In this document: in pieces, positions 52,488 to 61,732 of the stretch
Numbering within the stretch: position 1 is the stretch's first letter
Layout of the letters: each line of letters begins with the position of its first letter
Translations under genes and position numbers: made by a program
The notes under the pieces: model-generated
The model's database searches: none
Told to the model about the DNA's origin: nothing
The model's input: the letters and a program-made list of their open reading frames with translations, nothing else
NCBI RefSeq assembly: GCF_014773395.1
Contig: NZ_JACXAF010000009.1
Location: 1 to 64,000, forward strand
DNA from: Neiella litorisoli
GTDB taxonomy: Bacteria; Pseudomonadota; Gammaproteobacteria; Enterobacterales; Neiellaceae
Length of the DNA stretch: 64,000 nucleotides
Reading direction: 5' to 3'

Positions 52488-55073
52488 ATGCGCTATTTCA
52501 ATCTTATGAACAAGATTTGTCAGTTCAACCATGTTTCGGACTGCATCAGCATGGTCGACTACGATCCAGACTCCAACTTATTCGTTACCGAAGGGCCATA
52601 TGCCGGATTTGGCTTTATTTGCCAACCAACCAATGGCCGCAACGAAGAAATTCAATCTAACCTCGAACAAATTTATGAAATGCCATGGCCAGAAGGCACG
52701 TTAATGACATGGCAGCTAGTCCCGCTTCAGGACGTCGACGCATTCATGCTTGGTCACGAACGGATCCGCGGTCATCGTATGGACGGTGAAGACGGACGCT
52801 ACAGCGATGATGTTTCGCGTAACCGTCGGGACTATCTTCGCGATTCAATGCGTGAACCTATCTACAAAGAAACCGGACTTCGTGTACGCAATTTCGAACA
52901 GTGGATCACCGTCAAAATCAAAATCAGTGAACAATACCCTTCTGAAAAAGAAGAGTTAGCCATCACCAAGTTGCAAGACAGTATGTTTGCAAAGTTGCGT
53001 TCGATTGGATTCCACCCGCAACGAATGACCGATGAGCATTGGAAGTATCGGGTCAGCTCCATTCTCAACCGCAACGACAATGCTGCTTGCCGGACGGGTC
53101 ATCGCGCTGTTGATTCGTCACGCCCTTTAAGCCAACAAATCATCGATCCTGGCAATGGCGTCTTTGTACGACGCGGCGGTATGGAGTTCAAATCCGGCGA
53201 CCAAACCACTGGGTTCTGCAAATTCCTCTCTATCAAGGAATTTCCTGAGTGGCTTTACCACGGGCAAATGCTCGATTTAATTGTGGACTGGCGCGAAGGA
53301 ACGGACGGAATTAACGATCCATTTATTCTTACCTTGCAACTTGAGTTTATGGATAAGGAGAAATCGCGCGGATCCTTTGAGAAGAAACGGGGCTATGTCA
53401 CTCACAATGCATCGGGGCCAATGGCCAAATGGAGTGACCGCATTCGTTATCAGAAACAAGATTACGATCTCATGTACGAAGAGATCGAAAACAAAGGCGC
53501 CCACCTAGTCAAAGCGTACTTGCAACTTGCTATTTTTGGCGATGATGAAGAATCGTGTAACGAGGCAAGCCGACATGCAGAGTCCTACTACGGTAAGCAA
53601 CGTTTTCGTGCATACGAAGACAACTATTTCTGCTACCCCTTCTTTCTTGCCACATTGCCATTTGGCGTTGATGCAAAACCATTAAAACTATTTCGCCGAC
53701 AGGGGTTGTGGTCGTCCAAGGGGCTAGCTCACCTTACGCCACACCTAGCTAGCTGGAAAGGTAATACGGCCTACCCAGTATTGGAGTTGGTCACTAGAAC
53801 GGGGCAGCTGTTTGGCCTTGACCTGTTCAAAACCGATGGTTCGTACAACTGTGTCATTGCGGCCGCTTCGGGCTCGGGTAAGTCGTTTTTAACCAATGCC
53901 ATCATTCAGGGTTACTTAGGTTCGGGTGTGGCTCAAGATGGCGGTCTTAACCACGATTTAAGCGACGACTATCAACCAAACGATGGTGCTCGCGTGTTTG
54001 TGATCGACGTGGGTAAATCCTACGAAGCCTTGTGTGAACAGTATGCTGGCGGGCAGTTCCTAGACTTCGGAATGGAAATGAAATACTCCATGAATCCATT
54101 CCCTGCCATTGACGATTTCTATGGTGAAGAGAATGGCGAGCTCGGCCAGGCGCACATGGTACTTAACCTGCTCAAAACCATGGCATCTGAGTCAGGAGAG
54201 ATCCCTGATTCAACCAGTCAGCTAATGCTCACTTTGCTCACGGAGATGTGGGAAGAGCTTGGCAGTAACGGCACCATTACTCATTATGCAGCCAAATGTT
54301 TGGACTGCGTTCAGCATCCAGAATTGGTGCAGATTGGCCACCAGCTAAAACCTTGGTGTGAAGAAGGGGTGGACGAGCGTATTCCAAAGGGCTACTTCGG
54401 TCGATTCTTCGGGAACAAACACCCTCCTGTCGACTTCAAAGGGCGATTAATCATCTGCGAGTTGAACGCGCTCAAATCCGTACCTCACTTACAGAAGTGC
54501 GTGCTGATGGCCATTATTAATAATGCTCAGCATGCAATGATGACGGACGGTGGTTGTACTCGTAACTCGCTATTTATTCTTGACGAAGCTTGGGAGTACC
54601 TCAAAGACAATGCCGGCGGAGGCAAAAACTACTTTGCTGACTTCCTCGAAACCGGATGGCGCCGTTTCCGTAAAACGCGATGTGCGGGTATTTGTGTGAC
54701 CCAAAGCCTGTTCGACGCCTATCAGTCCCAAGCCGGTATTGCGATTGTCAACAACAGTCCATGGAAGCTATTACTCCACCAAGAGCCTGAAACGGTTGAA
54801 GCACTTCAGAAGGAAAAAGCCTTCGACGGTAGTGAGTTGGATTTTCAGATGATCAAATCGGTTCACACCAACAAGGGCTTCTATTCGGAAATCTACGTGC
54901 GCCTTGGTCAAGCGAAAGAAATATGCCGTCTGTTTGTAGATAAACGCACGGTGTTAATGTACTCAACCGACCCGGATGATCGAGCTGCGATTGCTGCGTA
55001 CCGACAACGAGGCTTGTCCATTACCGACTCAATTGATGCGGTACTCAACGACCGCAAAGGGAGGGCTGCCTAA
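52488..55073 (+). CDS. traC: TraC-like type IV secretion ATPase
   Basis: 861 residues, VirB4 family. Walker A ASGSGKSFLTNAI near residues 462-474, Walker B SLFILDEAWEYL near 692-703, then CVTQSLFDAY. No membrane segment. Powers pilus assembly and DNA transfer at the inner membrane. The stop overlaps the csp start (TAATG). Confidence 0.9.
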   Translation: MRYFNLMNKICQFNHVSDCISMVDYDPDSNLFVTEGPYAGFGFICQPTNGRNEEIQSNLEQIYEMPWPEGTLMTWQLVPLQDVDAFMLGHERIRGHRMDGEDGRYSDDVSRNRRDYLRDSMREPIYKETGLRVRNFEQWITVKIKISEQYPSEKEELAITKLQDSMFAKLRSIGFHPQRMTDEHWKYRVSSILNRNDNAACRTGHRAVDSSRPLSQQIIDPGNGVFVRRGGMEFKSGDQTTGFCKFLSIKEFPEWLYHGQMLDLIVDWREGTDGINDPFILTLQLEFMDKEKSRGSFEKKRGYVTHNASGPMAKWSDRIRYQKQDYDLMYEEIENKGAHLVKAYLQLAIFGDDEESCNEASRHAESYYGKQRFRAYEDNYFCYPFFLATLPFGVDAKPLKLFRRQGLWSSKGLAHLTPHLASWKGNTAYPVLELVTRTGQLFGLDLFKTDGSYNCVIAAASGSGKSFLTNAIIQGYLGSGVAQDGGLNHDLSDDYQPNDGARVFVIDVGKSYEALCEQYAGGQFLDFGMEMKYSMNPFPAIDDFYGEENGELGQAHMVLNLLKTMASESGEIPDSTSQLMLTLLTEMWEELGSNGTITHYAAKCLDCVQHPELVQIGHQLKPWCEEGVDERIPKGYFGRFFGNKHPPVDFKGRLIICELNALKSVPHLQKCVLMAIINNAQHAMMTDGGCTRNSLFILDEAWEYLKDNAGGGKNYFADFLETGWRRFRKTRCAGICVTQSLFDAYQSQAGIAIVNNSPWKLLLHQEPETVEALQKEKAFDGSELDFQMIKSVHTNKGFYSEIYVRLGQAKEICRLFVDKRTVLMYSTDPDDRAAIAAYRQRGLSITDSIDAVLNDRKGRAA

Positions 55074-55321
55074 TGGCTGATCGTTTATCCGGCATTATTA
55101 AGTGGTTCGATAATGCAAAAGGCTATGGTTTCATTGCACCTCTTGATACTGAGTCCATGACGCCCACAGACGTTGAGATTTTTCTGCACCATTCTGCGAT
55201 TGGTGGGAATGGTTTTCATAAAGTACACAAAGGTGTTCTGGTGACGTTTAGCACCGTTCCGCGTGACAAAGGGTTGGCTGCTAGCAATGTAGAAATGGTC
55301 AGCAGCCAATTTCAAGACTAA
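55073..55321 (+). CDS. csp: Cold-shock-domain protein coupled to traC
   Basis: 82 residues. GIIKWFDNAKGYGFI is the RNP1-containing core of CspA proteins, followed by DVEIFLHHSAI (RNP2). The family consensus FGFI reads YGFI here. The start overlaps the traC stop, so it is made together with the transfer ATPase. Such proteins bind single-stranded RNA or DNA and melt structure; given the many structured leaders on this element, an RNA chaperone role is an attractive inference. A strong terminator follows. Confidence 0.85.
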   Translation: MADRLSGIIKWFDNAKGYGFIAPLDTESMTPTDVEIFLHHSAIGGNGFHKVHKGVLVTFSTVPRDKGLAASNVEMVSSQFQD

Positions 55322-55349
55322 ACCGCACAATTAATTAGACTGACTCTGC

Positions 55350-55384
55350 CCAAGAACATTGGATCATACCTCCAATGTTCTTGG
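55350..55384. terminator. Terminator of transfer block 2
   Basis: CCAAGAACATTGGA/TCCAATGTTCTTGG, a perfect 14-bp stem with 7-nt loop between the csp gene and a convergent gene; can serve both strands. Confidence 0.8.
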
Positions 55385-55422
55385 CTCATTTGATCGGAAG
55401 CCTTATGTTCATGCCGACATGG

Positions 55423-56097
55423 TTAATGCCAGGTATGTCGGTTTCTTAAGATGTACTCCCATGCTAATTCACTTGCGAACTCATAGAGCGGCAAAAACGC
55501 CGGATCAGGCTCAACAGGTGGTAGACCGAACACCTCGGCAAGATCGCCAAGCAAGTATGAAACGGCCGGATAGGTCTGGCCTCGGGCGCGGCCGATTGCA
55601 GGTTTTAGTTTCTCCATTGTTTCTTCGATAGCATCAGAAGATAGTTCTTTGATCCGCTGGAGCTGTGCCAGGTAACTGCGGGCCATCAGAAGTAGTTCGT
55701 GGATTTGTGCCGATATAAACGGCGGCAGTTTTTCCTGAAATTGTGAAATCAACATATCGCGGATCGCATAAATGTCGTCTTCTATCAAGCTTCGAAGGTT
55801 GTGCGGGTAGTCATATCGCAATGCGTGAAGCTCTTGGGGGCTTGCGCCTTCAGCTTCTAGTTCGGCCACACGTTGTTGATAGTCGACATCCATTTCGCTG
55901 GTGTCAGCTTTCTCGGCGGCAACAAAATAATCGCGGTCGTGTGACACTTTAACATCAAGAGTTGAATAGTAATCGAGTAGCGCCAGTAACTCAGCTTGGG
56001 TGAGCTTACTTAAATCAGCGGTAATACCTGCGACTGCTGATAGATGGTCGCGCCATGTGGAGTTGGTTCTTGTGGAGGAGGTTGGTTGCATCATCAT
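55423..56097 (-). CDS. Hypothetical protein, 224 aa
   Basis: Soluble and strongly helical (RVAELEAEGASPQELHALRY), no motif recognised. ATG 56097 (or the next two ATG codons) with AAAGGATAAGT upstream. Convergent with transfer block 2. Confidence 0.6.
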   Translation of the reverse strand: MMMQPTSSTRTNSTWRDHLSAVAGITADLSKLTQAELLALLDYYSTLDVKVSHDRDYFVAAEKADTSEMDVDYQQRVAELEAEGASPQELHALRYDYPHNLRSLIEDDIYAIRDMLISQFQEKLPPFISAQIHELLLMARSYLAQLQRIKELSSDAIEETMEKLKPAIGRARGQTYPAVSYLLGDLAEVFGLPPVEPDPAFLPLYEFASELAWEYILRNRHTWH

Positions 56098-56216
56098 ACT
56101 TATCCTTTAAACAAGAAGTATGCTGAGGCCAGACATTACCAATCGCAAAACACGTAGCAATGCCCACTCACATAAGAGTGTTCGGCCTCAGCTACGGTTA
56201 TTTGCTGTAGGTAAAA

Positions 56217-56241
56217 AGAAAACGGCTTCGATTAAAGCCGT
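56217..56241 (-). terminator. Minus-strand terminator without an obvious gene
   Basis: ACGGCTTTAATCGAAGCCGT followed by TTTTCTTTTT on the minus strand. The next gene to the right is on the plus strand, so a short minus-strand transcript from within 56242-56480 is implied. An 18-codon frame (MITRFTSFKNRISVYRRL) overlaps it but has only a weak SD. Confidence 0.55.
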
Positions 56242-56486
56242 CTATAAACACTAATGCGATTTTTAAATGAAGTAAAGCGAGTGATCATAGTGCCCCGATA
56301 ACGTGATCCGCGTTGAGCAGTACAAGGCGCAGATAAAATTCGCACAGAGTTCGCGCAAATTCAGCGAGAGATCATAAAATGACCTTCGCAAAATCAACCA
56401 CTTATTTACTGGGGTTAAACCTCATGCTACAAACAGTCATACTGAACTGCCAGCATTGTCTCGATGCAGTATTTAGGAGCCATGAA

Positions 56487-56942
56487 ATGAAATGCAAGCT
56501 AATGATAGGCGTACTCTTATCGTGTGCAATGTCCGCCACTGCAGCAGCAGGAGGTATAGAGTTCGATAGTAGCCATTCATTTGAAGTGCGATGCGAGCAT
56601 TCAATGCAAGATCAACGAAAGATGGATTGGGGCATCACGTTAAAATCCACCAACGGGACTCTTGAGGAACATAATGATTTAACTCCCGACCTGTTAATCC
56701 AATCCCAATTAGTACGTATTAGCGCAATCGTCGACGGACACAATTGGGTGTTCCATACAGTTAATCAAGACGAGAGAAGAAAAATATATACAACGTACAA
56801 CTACTACAATGAGCCAACAAGCCGCTTAGGCAACAACCTTACTGTAGAATCCGCCACTATTCACTTAAAGTCTCAAACACTAATCTCAACCGACAAACAC
56901 TTCTTTAGCCAATGCGTGTCAATAGGACTGGAAAAACTCTAA
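56487..56942 (+). CDS. Secreted hypothetical protein, 151 aa
   Basis: ATG 56487 preceded by AGGAGCC; signal peptide MKCKLMIGVLLSCAMSATAA. Mature part beta-rich with two cysteines (FEVRCEHS, FFSQCVSI) that could form one disulphide. Family not recognised. Confidence 0.6.
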   Translation: MKCKLMIGVLLSCAMSATAAAGGIEFDSSHSFEVRCEHSMQDQRKMDWGITLKSTNGTLEEHNDLTPDLLIQSQLVRISAIVDGHNWVFHTVNQDERRKIYTTYNYYNEPTSRLGNNLTVESATIHLKSQTLISTDKHFFSQCVSIGLEKL

Positions 56943-56981
56943 CCTAAAAGGAACAACCTATTATTTGTGAAAACCTCCACC

Positions 56982-57317
56982 TTACGCTTCTTTCATGATT
57001 GGCGACCCCGCGTTTAAAGCAATGTAAACCCGATCACCGATCAGTATGGCCTTCAGGCCGGTGTTAGCGGGAATGCTCTGCCATCCGGTCATGCCATCGT
57101 CATCGGAAGTCCAAGCTTCAATCTCGACAACTAACGCACACGGTTCTCCGTGCTTAATTAATGAGGATTGCTTAAACCCTCCGCAACAAATGAATTGCTT
57201 GCTCCCATCCGGCAAAACCACCGGCAGCGAATTACCTGACACTCCCGATGATAATGCAGCTCCAGTGTTATCAATTACGATGCGTCGATAATTATGACGG
57301 TAAGCAACGCTAGGCAC
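56982..57317 (-). CDS. Hypothetical protein, 111 aa, behind the LexA box
   Basis: GTG start at 57317 with GGAGAGTAAAT. A short beta-rich protein (RRIVIDNTGAALSSGVSGNS ... LKAILIGDRVYIALNAG). No motif recognised. Transcribed away from the exo-bet operon; the LexA box at 57344 lies in the shared promoter region, so it may be SOS-controlled too. Confidence 0.6.
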   Translation of the reverse strand: MPSVAYRHNYRRIVIDNTGAALSSGVSGNSLPVVLPDGSKQFICCGGFKQSSLIKHGEPCALVVEIEAWTSDDDGMTGWQSIPANTGLKAILIGDRVYIALNAGSPIMKEA

Positions 57318-57343
57318 ATTTACTCTCCAACCAAACCATTAAA

Positions 57344-57359
57344 CTGTATATTTATACAG
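57344..57359. promoter_or_regulatory. LexA (SOS) box upstream of exo-bet
   Basis: CTGTATATTTATACAG fits the gammaproteobacterial LexA operator CTGT-N8-ACAG exactly, with the preferred AT-rich centre. It lies between the divergent genes at 57317 and 57541. Confidence 0.8.
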
Positions 57360-57540
57360 TATATTTATATTCAACGGAACAAGATGCTTTCCGGAGTGGA
57401 TTATCTGTCTGATTTTGCTTCGGATTTATTCCGTGTGTCGCAGCCCGACTCCACAAATAGCACCTCAACGACAAGGGTTGCGACGCACAGGATTCACGAT
57501 TCAATAGCATTGAACCAGATTGACATCCTATGGAGACGAC

Positions 57541-58581
57541 ATGGGTGCAGCACTTACCATTCAAGAACTAGACGACTCATGGCTGGATTGCATTCAGCCG
57601 GGCTATGACGAATTGGGTCAGCCTAACTTTATGACGCCAACCGGAGATTTAGTGACGGGGATCTTTGTTGATATTCCCAACGAGGTCTACCACAGCTTAC
57701 CTGCGCTCTCATCATCCGGTCTCAAGAAGTTTCGAGTGTCACCTGCACACTATTACCGCGAGTACATGTCAGATATCGAGCGGAAACGAACCACTGTACA
57801 GCAGCGCACACTGGATGCAGGCACCTATGGTCACGAGCTAGTACTTGAACCCGACGGATTTTATGACCGCTATTATCGCGGCATTGTCGAATCCCAAATG
57901 GAGAAAGGCGTTCTTTTTACTGCCGATGACTTAAAAAAGGAACTCATTGAGCTTGGTGCGCCACATTCGGGCAAAAAGGATGAGTTGGCCAAGCGACTAC
58001 TCAAGCTTGCACCAGAGAAAAAGATCTTCACCGTCATGCAAGAGGAGCTTGCTAAGGCAAATCCTGACAAGCAACTGATTGATGGTGTGGTCTGGGATGA
58101 TGCTCATCGCATTATGGATTCGGTTTACAAAAGCGTCGACGCCCCCGTCTTGCTTGAAGATGGCTTCTCGGAATTGACCGTGATCGCCACCTGCCCCATG
58201 ACCGGTTTGATCCTCAAATGTCGTTTTGACCGCCTTCGCCGAGATGCTGTGGCATCGGATGTGAAAACCACCATGGATGCCTCACCCGAAGGGTTTCGCC
58301 GTCAGATTGAAAAGCTGGGGTATCACTTACAAGAAGCATTTTATACCCATGTTGCTCGCGCCGCCGGTATCCCTATCGAGCATTTTTGGTTCATTGCAGT
58401 GGAATATCAGCAAGCCGACATCTGCGAAGTTTACGAAATTGGCCCGAAGGGCAAACAAAAGTCGATGTTTCAATTCTTGCAGCATCTGAATGAGTTTAAG
58501 GCTGTGTCCGAAGATGAAGACTGGTACGGCTATTCGAAAGATCGCACAGCGAAAACCATTGAATTGTCACGCTGGGCATAA
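57541..58581 (+). CDS. exo: RecE/YqaJ-type exonuclease with SAP-like insert
   Basis: 346 residues from ATG 57541 (GGAGACGAC upstream). N-terminus GIFVDIPNEVYHSLPALSSS is typical of the RecE/PDDEXK_1 (DUF3799) family; later DAGTYGHELVLEP, LKCRFDRLRRDAVASDVKTT (the D...xVK nuclease core) and YHLQEAFY. Residues about 130-160 (DDLKKELIELGAPHSGKKDE) look like a SAP DNA-binding motif inserted in the fold. Degrades duplex ends to give 3' single strands for the RecT-like proteins. First gene of the recombination operon. Confidence 0.85.
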   Translation: MGAALTIQELDDSWLDCIQPGYDELGQPNFMTPTGDLVTGIFVDIPNEVYHSLPALSSSGLKKFRVSPAHYYREYMSDIERKRTTVQQRTLDAGTYGHELVLEPDGFYDRYYRGIVESQMEKGVLFTADDLKKELIELGAPHSGKKDELAKRLLKLAPEKKIFTVMQEELAKANPDKQLIDGVVWDDAHRIMDSVYKSVDAPVLLEDGFSELTVIATCPMTGLILKCRFDRLRRDAVASDVKTTMDASPEGFRRQIEKLGYHLQEAFYTHVARAAGIPIEHFWFIAVEYQQADICEVYEIGPKGKQKSMFQFLQHLNEFKAVSEDEDWYGYSKDRTAKTIELSRWA

Positions 58582-58593
58582 CGGGAGAGAACA

Positions 58594-59424
58594 ATGAATC
58601 AATCTATGGCACAAACCACAGCTCAACCGATGGCTATCATCGCTTCAGTACTTCGAGACAGTAAAGAGCGACACCTCGAAGCCAATGCCAGGCTCCCCAT
58701 TCACTTGGACTACCGGCTTGAGGCAACCTACGCCCACCAACAAATTGAGCGTACGTTAGACCGGGGTCGCAACTCGTTGGTGAACGCAAATCCGGATTCC
58801 ATTCGTTTTGCCTTTTTGGAGGCTGCAGGGTTCGGTTTGACACTGGAGCTTCGCAAGCAACGTGCGTTCTTAATTCCTCGCTGGGATAGCGCTGTCGGCG
58901 AACTTCGCTGCCACTTAGATGTCGGCTACCGCGGATTTCAATTTTTGGCTGCCAGAGCCGGTTTGACCCAGCTTTCAATTGAGTTGGTCTACGACAAAGA
59001 TGAGTTCGAGTACAACGGCCCCGATCAACCTGTTGTTCACCGGTTCAAGTCCTTGAGCAGTGATCCCGAAAAACGCGGCGCATTGGCCGGAGGCTATGCC
59101 ATGGCCCGATTTGGGAATACGTTGATCACGACACCGGTATCGCCGGAGCACCTCCTTAGCGTGCAACAAGATGCCATTCACAACGCCCGCGGATTCACGC
59201 CCTGGACAGGCCCTTATGTCAATGAAATGCTGCGCAAGACTATTTGCCGCAAAGCATGGAAGGACTGGGAACATCAACTGATGCAAAGTGACATCAAGGC
59301 CTGCTATGCCGATGTCATCAAGCACATCGATGAAGAGTCCCAATCAGCGCCATTGGATCACAATGCTGACCAGCTGACTCACGGTGCACAATCTTCGGCA
59401 CCACAACAACGCGTGGAGGCTTAA
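58594..59424 (+). CDS. bet: RecT/Bet-family single-strand annealing protein
   Basis: 276 residues, SD GGGAGAGAACA. The RecT core is clear: LVYDKDEFEYNGPDQPVVH (132-149), GGYAMARFGNTLITTPVSPE, and FTPWTGPYVNEMLRKTICRKA. Ends in a variable Gln/Ala-rich tail. Anneals complementary single strands made by the exonuclease; on SXT-type elements the pair drives hybrid element formation. Confidence 0.85.
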   Translation: MNQSMAQTTAQPMAIIASVLRDSKERHLEANARLPIHLDYRLEATYAHQQIERTLDRGRNSLVNANPDSIRFAFLEAAGFGLTLELRKQRAFLIPRWDSAVGELRCHLDVGYRGFQFLAARAGLTQLSIELVYDKDEFEYNGPDQPVVHRFKSLSSDPEKRGALAGGYAMARFGNTLITTPVSPEHLLSVQQDAIHNARGFTPWTGPYVNEMLRKTICRKAWKDWEHQLMQSDIKACYADVIKHIDEESQSAPLDHNADQLTHGAQSSAPQQRVEA

Positions 59425-59425
59425 T

Positions 59426-60412
59426 ATGTTGCCTGTTGCACACCAGCAAGTGATTGAAAAGACAGTTGGCCATTCCATTTCATCGGAGCTTTATAACCAG
59501 TTGAGCGCATGCTTTGCCCATGCGTTTGAGTCCAACAAGATGCCCGTGTCGCTGTGCGACGTGCCCTTAGACTCAGTGGCTTCTGTGTTACTCGAGCTCA
59601 AGAACATGGGTTGGTTATCAGAGCTAGGACGGATGTGGAGCCTCGGTGTCCGCCGTGCACCGAACGGTACCTTGACTGCAGTCGCGGAAGTGCGCGCCAA
59701 CGGTCTCAGCTGGGCAATCGAACCTTGGCAGCAATGCAAAATGCAGGCTCGCTTGGTTTACTCCGACGACGAATTTGAATTCAAGGGCGCTGATCAGGTT
59801 CCAGATTTTACTGAAGGCCCCAAAAAAGGTTCTGTCGAAGGCGGGTTCGTTTCGATTTCTGTTGCCGATCGGGTAAATACCTACCAAATGAGTGCGGAGG
59901 AGATGACGGCAGCCCTGGCTGATACCATTGAGCAGAAATATGGCCATATCAAGCCCCCGATAGGTCGCCACGAGTATGCTATGTGCTGTCTAGTCCGCCG
60001 CGCACTAAAGTGGTTTGTGGAAACAATTCCCGAGCACCACACCGAAATCCGTCGCCGCATTTACGTTTTACTAGACTTGCAGAACCGCTACTTTGATGAG
60101 TTTCGGCGCCATCAAGATCGAATGGATAATTTGGCGTCAGCGCATGTATCGAGTCGGTCCATATCGCTTGATCAGGAAACGCCTGCTCAACTTCATCTCG
60201 CGAAACTAAGAGATGAGTACTACGAGACCCATGCCTATGGGAAGCGGACCCCATTAACTCAACCATCGACTACGCCGGTTATTGCCGTTGTCGAGGATCC
60301 AGTGCAAGCAGTCGAAATGATGGAATGTAATGTTCCTTCAGCTGTCGAGTTGTCGCCGGCCGAACAAACCATCGAGCCAGACCTGAACACTGGATTTGGA
60401 ACATCTCTTTGA
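59426..60412 (+). CDS. Second, divergent RecT-like protein
   Basis: 328 residues from ATG 59426, 2 nt after the bet stop; GGAGG lies in the bet end. LVYSDDEFEFKGADQVPDF (110-128) aligns with LVYDKDEFEYNGPDQPVVH of the first protein, followed by GGFVSISVADRVNTYQMSAE against GGYAMARFGNTLITTPVSPE, and HEYAMCCLVRRALKWF against the MLRKTICRKAWKDW helix. Elsewhere the two differ. It therefore seems a paralogue produced by old duplication, possibly a regulatory or mixed-ring subunit. This reading is by eye. Confidence 0.65.
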   Translation: MLPVAHQQVIEKTVGHSISSELYNQLSACFAHAFESNKMPVSLCDVPLDSVASVLLELKNMGWLSELGRMWSLGVRRAPNGTLTAVAEVRANGLSWAIEPWQQCKMQARLVYSDDEFEFKGADQVPDFTEGPKKGSVEGGFVSISVADRVNTYQMSAEEMTAALADTIEQKYGHIKPPIGRHEYAMCCLVRRALKWFVETIPEHHTEIRRRIYVLLDLQNRYFDEFRRHQDRMDNLASAHVSSRSISLDQETPAQLHLAKLRDEYYETHAYGKRTPLTQPSTTPVIAVVEDPVQAVEMMECNVPSAVELSPAEQTIEPDLNTGFGTSL

Positions 60413-60428
60413 GACCTTTGGATGTCAT

Positions 60429-61472
60429 ATGGATCAGAACGCAGTATACAAACGATGGATTCTTCGACATGAAGGCAAGTCTCGACAATGCGAGGTGACC
60501 TTGCTCCGCAATGCGGAACGAGGAGGCTTCCAAGTGATACAACTCGCAGGCGAGATTGGTAAACCAATGCGTAAAGCACGGGACCGGCATTATGCACTGC
60601 TACCACATGCCTTGGTACTTGCTGAGGAAATCGTGGACGATTTGACCAGCAATCGCGGCTTTGAAGTGCATGACGAAATTGACGACCCTGCGGCGATCAT
60701 TGAATTCGAGTGGTTGAACCGCTTGGACTGGCATCTGCGATCTAAACCGCCAAGTAACCAAACCCAATTTCACCGCTTCGACCTTCCGGTAGGCCATCGC
60801 GTGATGGTGGGTGTTGGTTTCCAACGCACCAATGCGGTCGATTGGTGGATGGAGCATGCCGATATTGGCTATCCCCCAGAGCCACTTGCAGCAGCAGTTC
60901 GCGCCTTGGCGGGTCAGCTCAACATACGTGACTTGGCACTCGAGGGGATCTGGGATGGCACCCAACTGCAAGTGTTTGACGTAGCTTGGTACAACGGCCA
61001 GCCCATGAAGCAAGGCGCATCCTTGCGCATGCAGCTACTAGACTCGCTGCGTATCGAAGAACATGGTTTGGGCAGGCTCAAGCCTTCACAGTCAGCAGAA
61101 TCGTCTTCATCCATTGCGCTTTGGTTGCCAGAAGCCTACAAGACATCAGCCGACGGACCTAACCCAATCCTGTTGGTGTCGCCTTCTGAGATACATGTGC
61201 TCCAAGCGACCAGCGTCCCAGGCTCAACAATGATGGCATTCTCAACCTTCGATCAGTTTGGTCAGATCGTGGATTTAGGCCATTGGCCTCAATTCAATGG
61301 CGCCATCAAAAGTTGCATGGAGTACATCAAAGTCATAGGTTCACCGTTGACTGGACAATTTAAAGTGATAAAGCGTCATGAGCCGCGTCAAGCCATCCAG
61401 ATCTATGTGGAAGATGCCTGTCCACCTCAACGCAAAGAAGTCAAAGTACCGAATGACTGGGGAGACCTGTAA
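60429..61472 (+). CDS. WGR/DNA-ligase-like protein, function uncertain
   Basis: 347 residues from ATG 60429. The N-terminal 90 residues (KRWILRHEGKSRQCEVTLLR, ALVLAEEIVDDLTSNRGFEV) resemble a WGR domain. The segment LEGIWDGTQLQVFDVAWYNG followed by QPMKQGASLRMQLLDSL resembles motifs III-IV of ATP-dependent DNA ligases. The catalytic K-x-D-G motif was not found, so it may be an inactive relative or another nucleotidyltransferase. Fourth gene of the exo-bet operon, before a strong terminator. Confidence 0.5.
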   Translation: MDQNAVYKRWILRHEGKSRQCEVTLLRNAERGGFQVIQLAGEIGKPMRKARDRHYALLPHALVLAEEIVDDLTSNRGFEVHDEIDDPAAIIEFEWLNRLDWHLRSKPPSNQTQFHRFDLPVGHRVMVGVGFQRTNAVDWWMEHADIGYPPEPLAAAVRALAGQLNIRDLALEGIWDGTQLQVFDVAWYNGQPMKQGASLRMQLLDSLRIEEHGLGRLKPSQSAESSSSIALWLPEAYKTSADGPNPILLVSPSEIHVLQATSVPGSTMMAFSTFDQFGQIVDLGHWPQFNGAIKSCMEYIKVIGSPLTGQFKVIKRHEPRQAIQIYVEDACPPQRKEVKVPNDWGDL

Positions 61473-61593
61473 TCACGAACAGGTCAATTAAGCGTGAAAG
61501 CAGAGCCATAATTGACCTGCCCTTCTCAGCCATTGAGCTAGTCTGACTGGTGTCAGCTAGCTTCTGTGACACTCCCAATACTGCTTTCTTTTG

Positions 61594-61618
61594 GCCAGCC
61601 TCCCGGCTGGCTTTTTTT
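61594..61618 (+). terminator. Terminator of the exo-bet operon
   Basis: GCCAGCC-TCCC-GGCTGGC followed by TTTTTTT, plus-strand orientation. Confidence 0.9.
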
Positions 61619-61732
61619 GTGACTTTGAAACAACGAGTTGCTATTCGAAGCTCGAAGTTTCTACGAGTAAAATTCCCGACAGAGGAAAGGTGAGTAAGAG
61701 ATGCAAAGCGCTGTTGAGCGCGTTACATGTGA

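Noticed and set aside
57384-57608. Small plus-strand frame between the LexA box and exo
   Set aside because: No SD and overlaps the exo start in another frame; likely 5' leader of the exo-bet mRNA.
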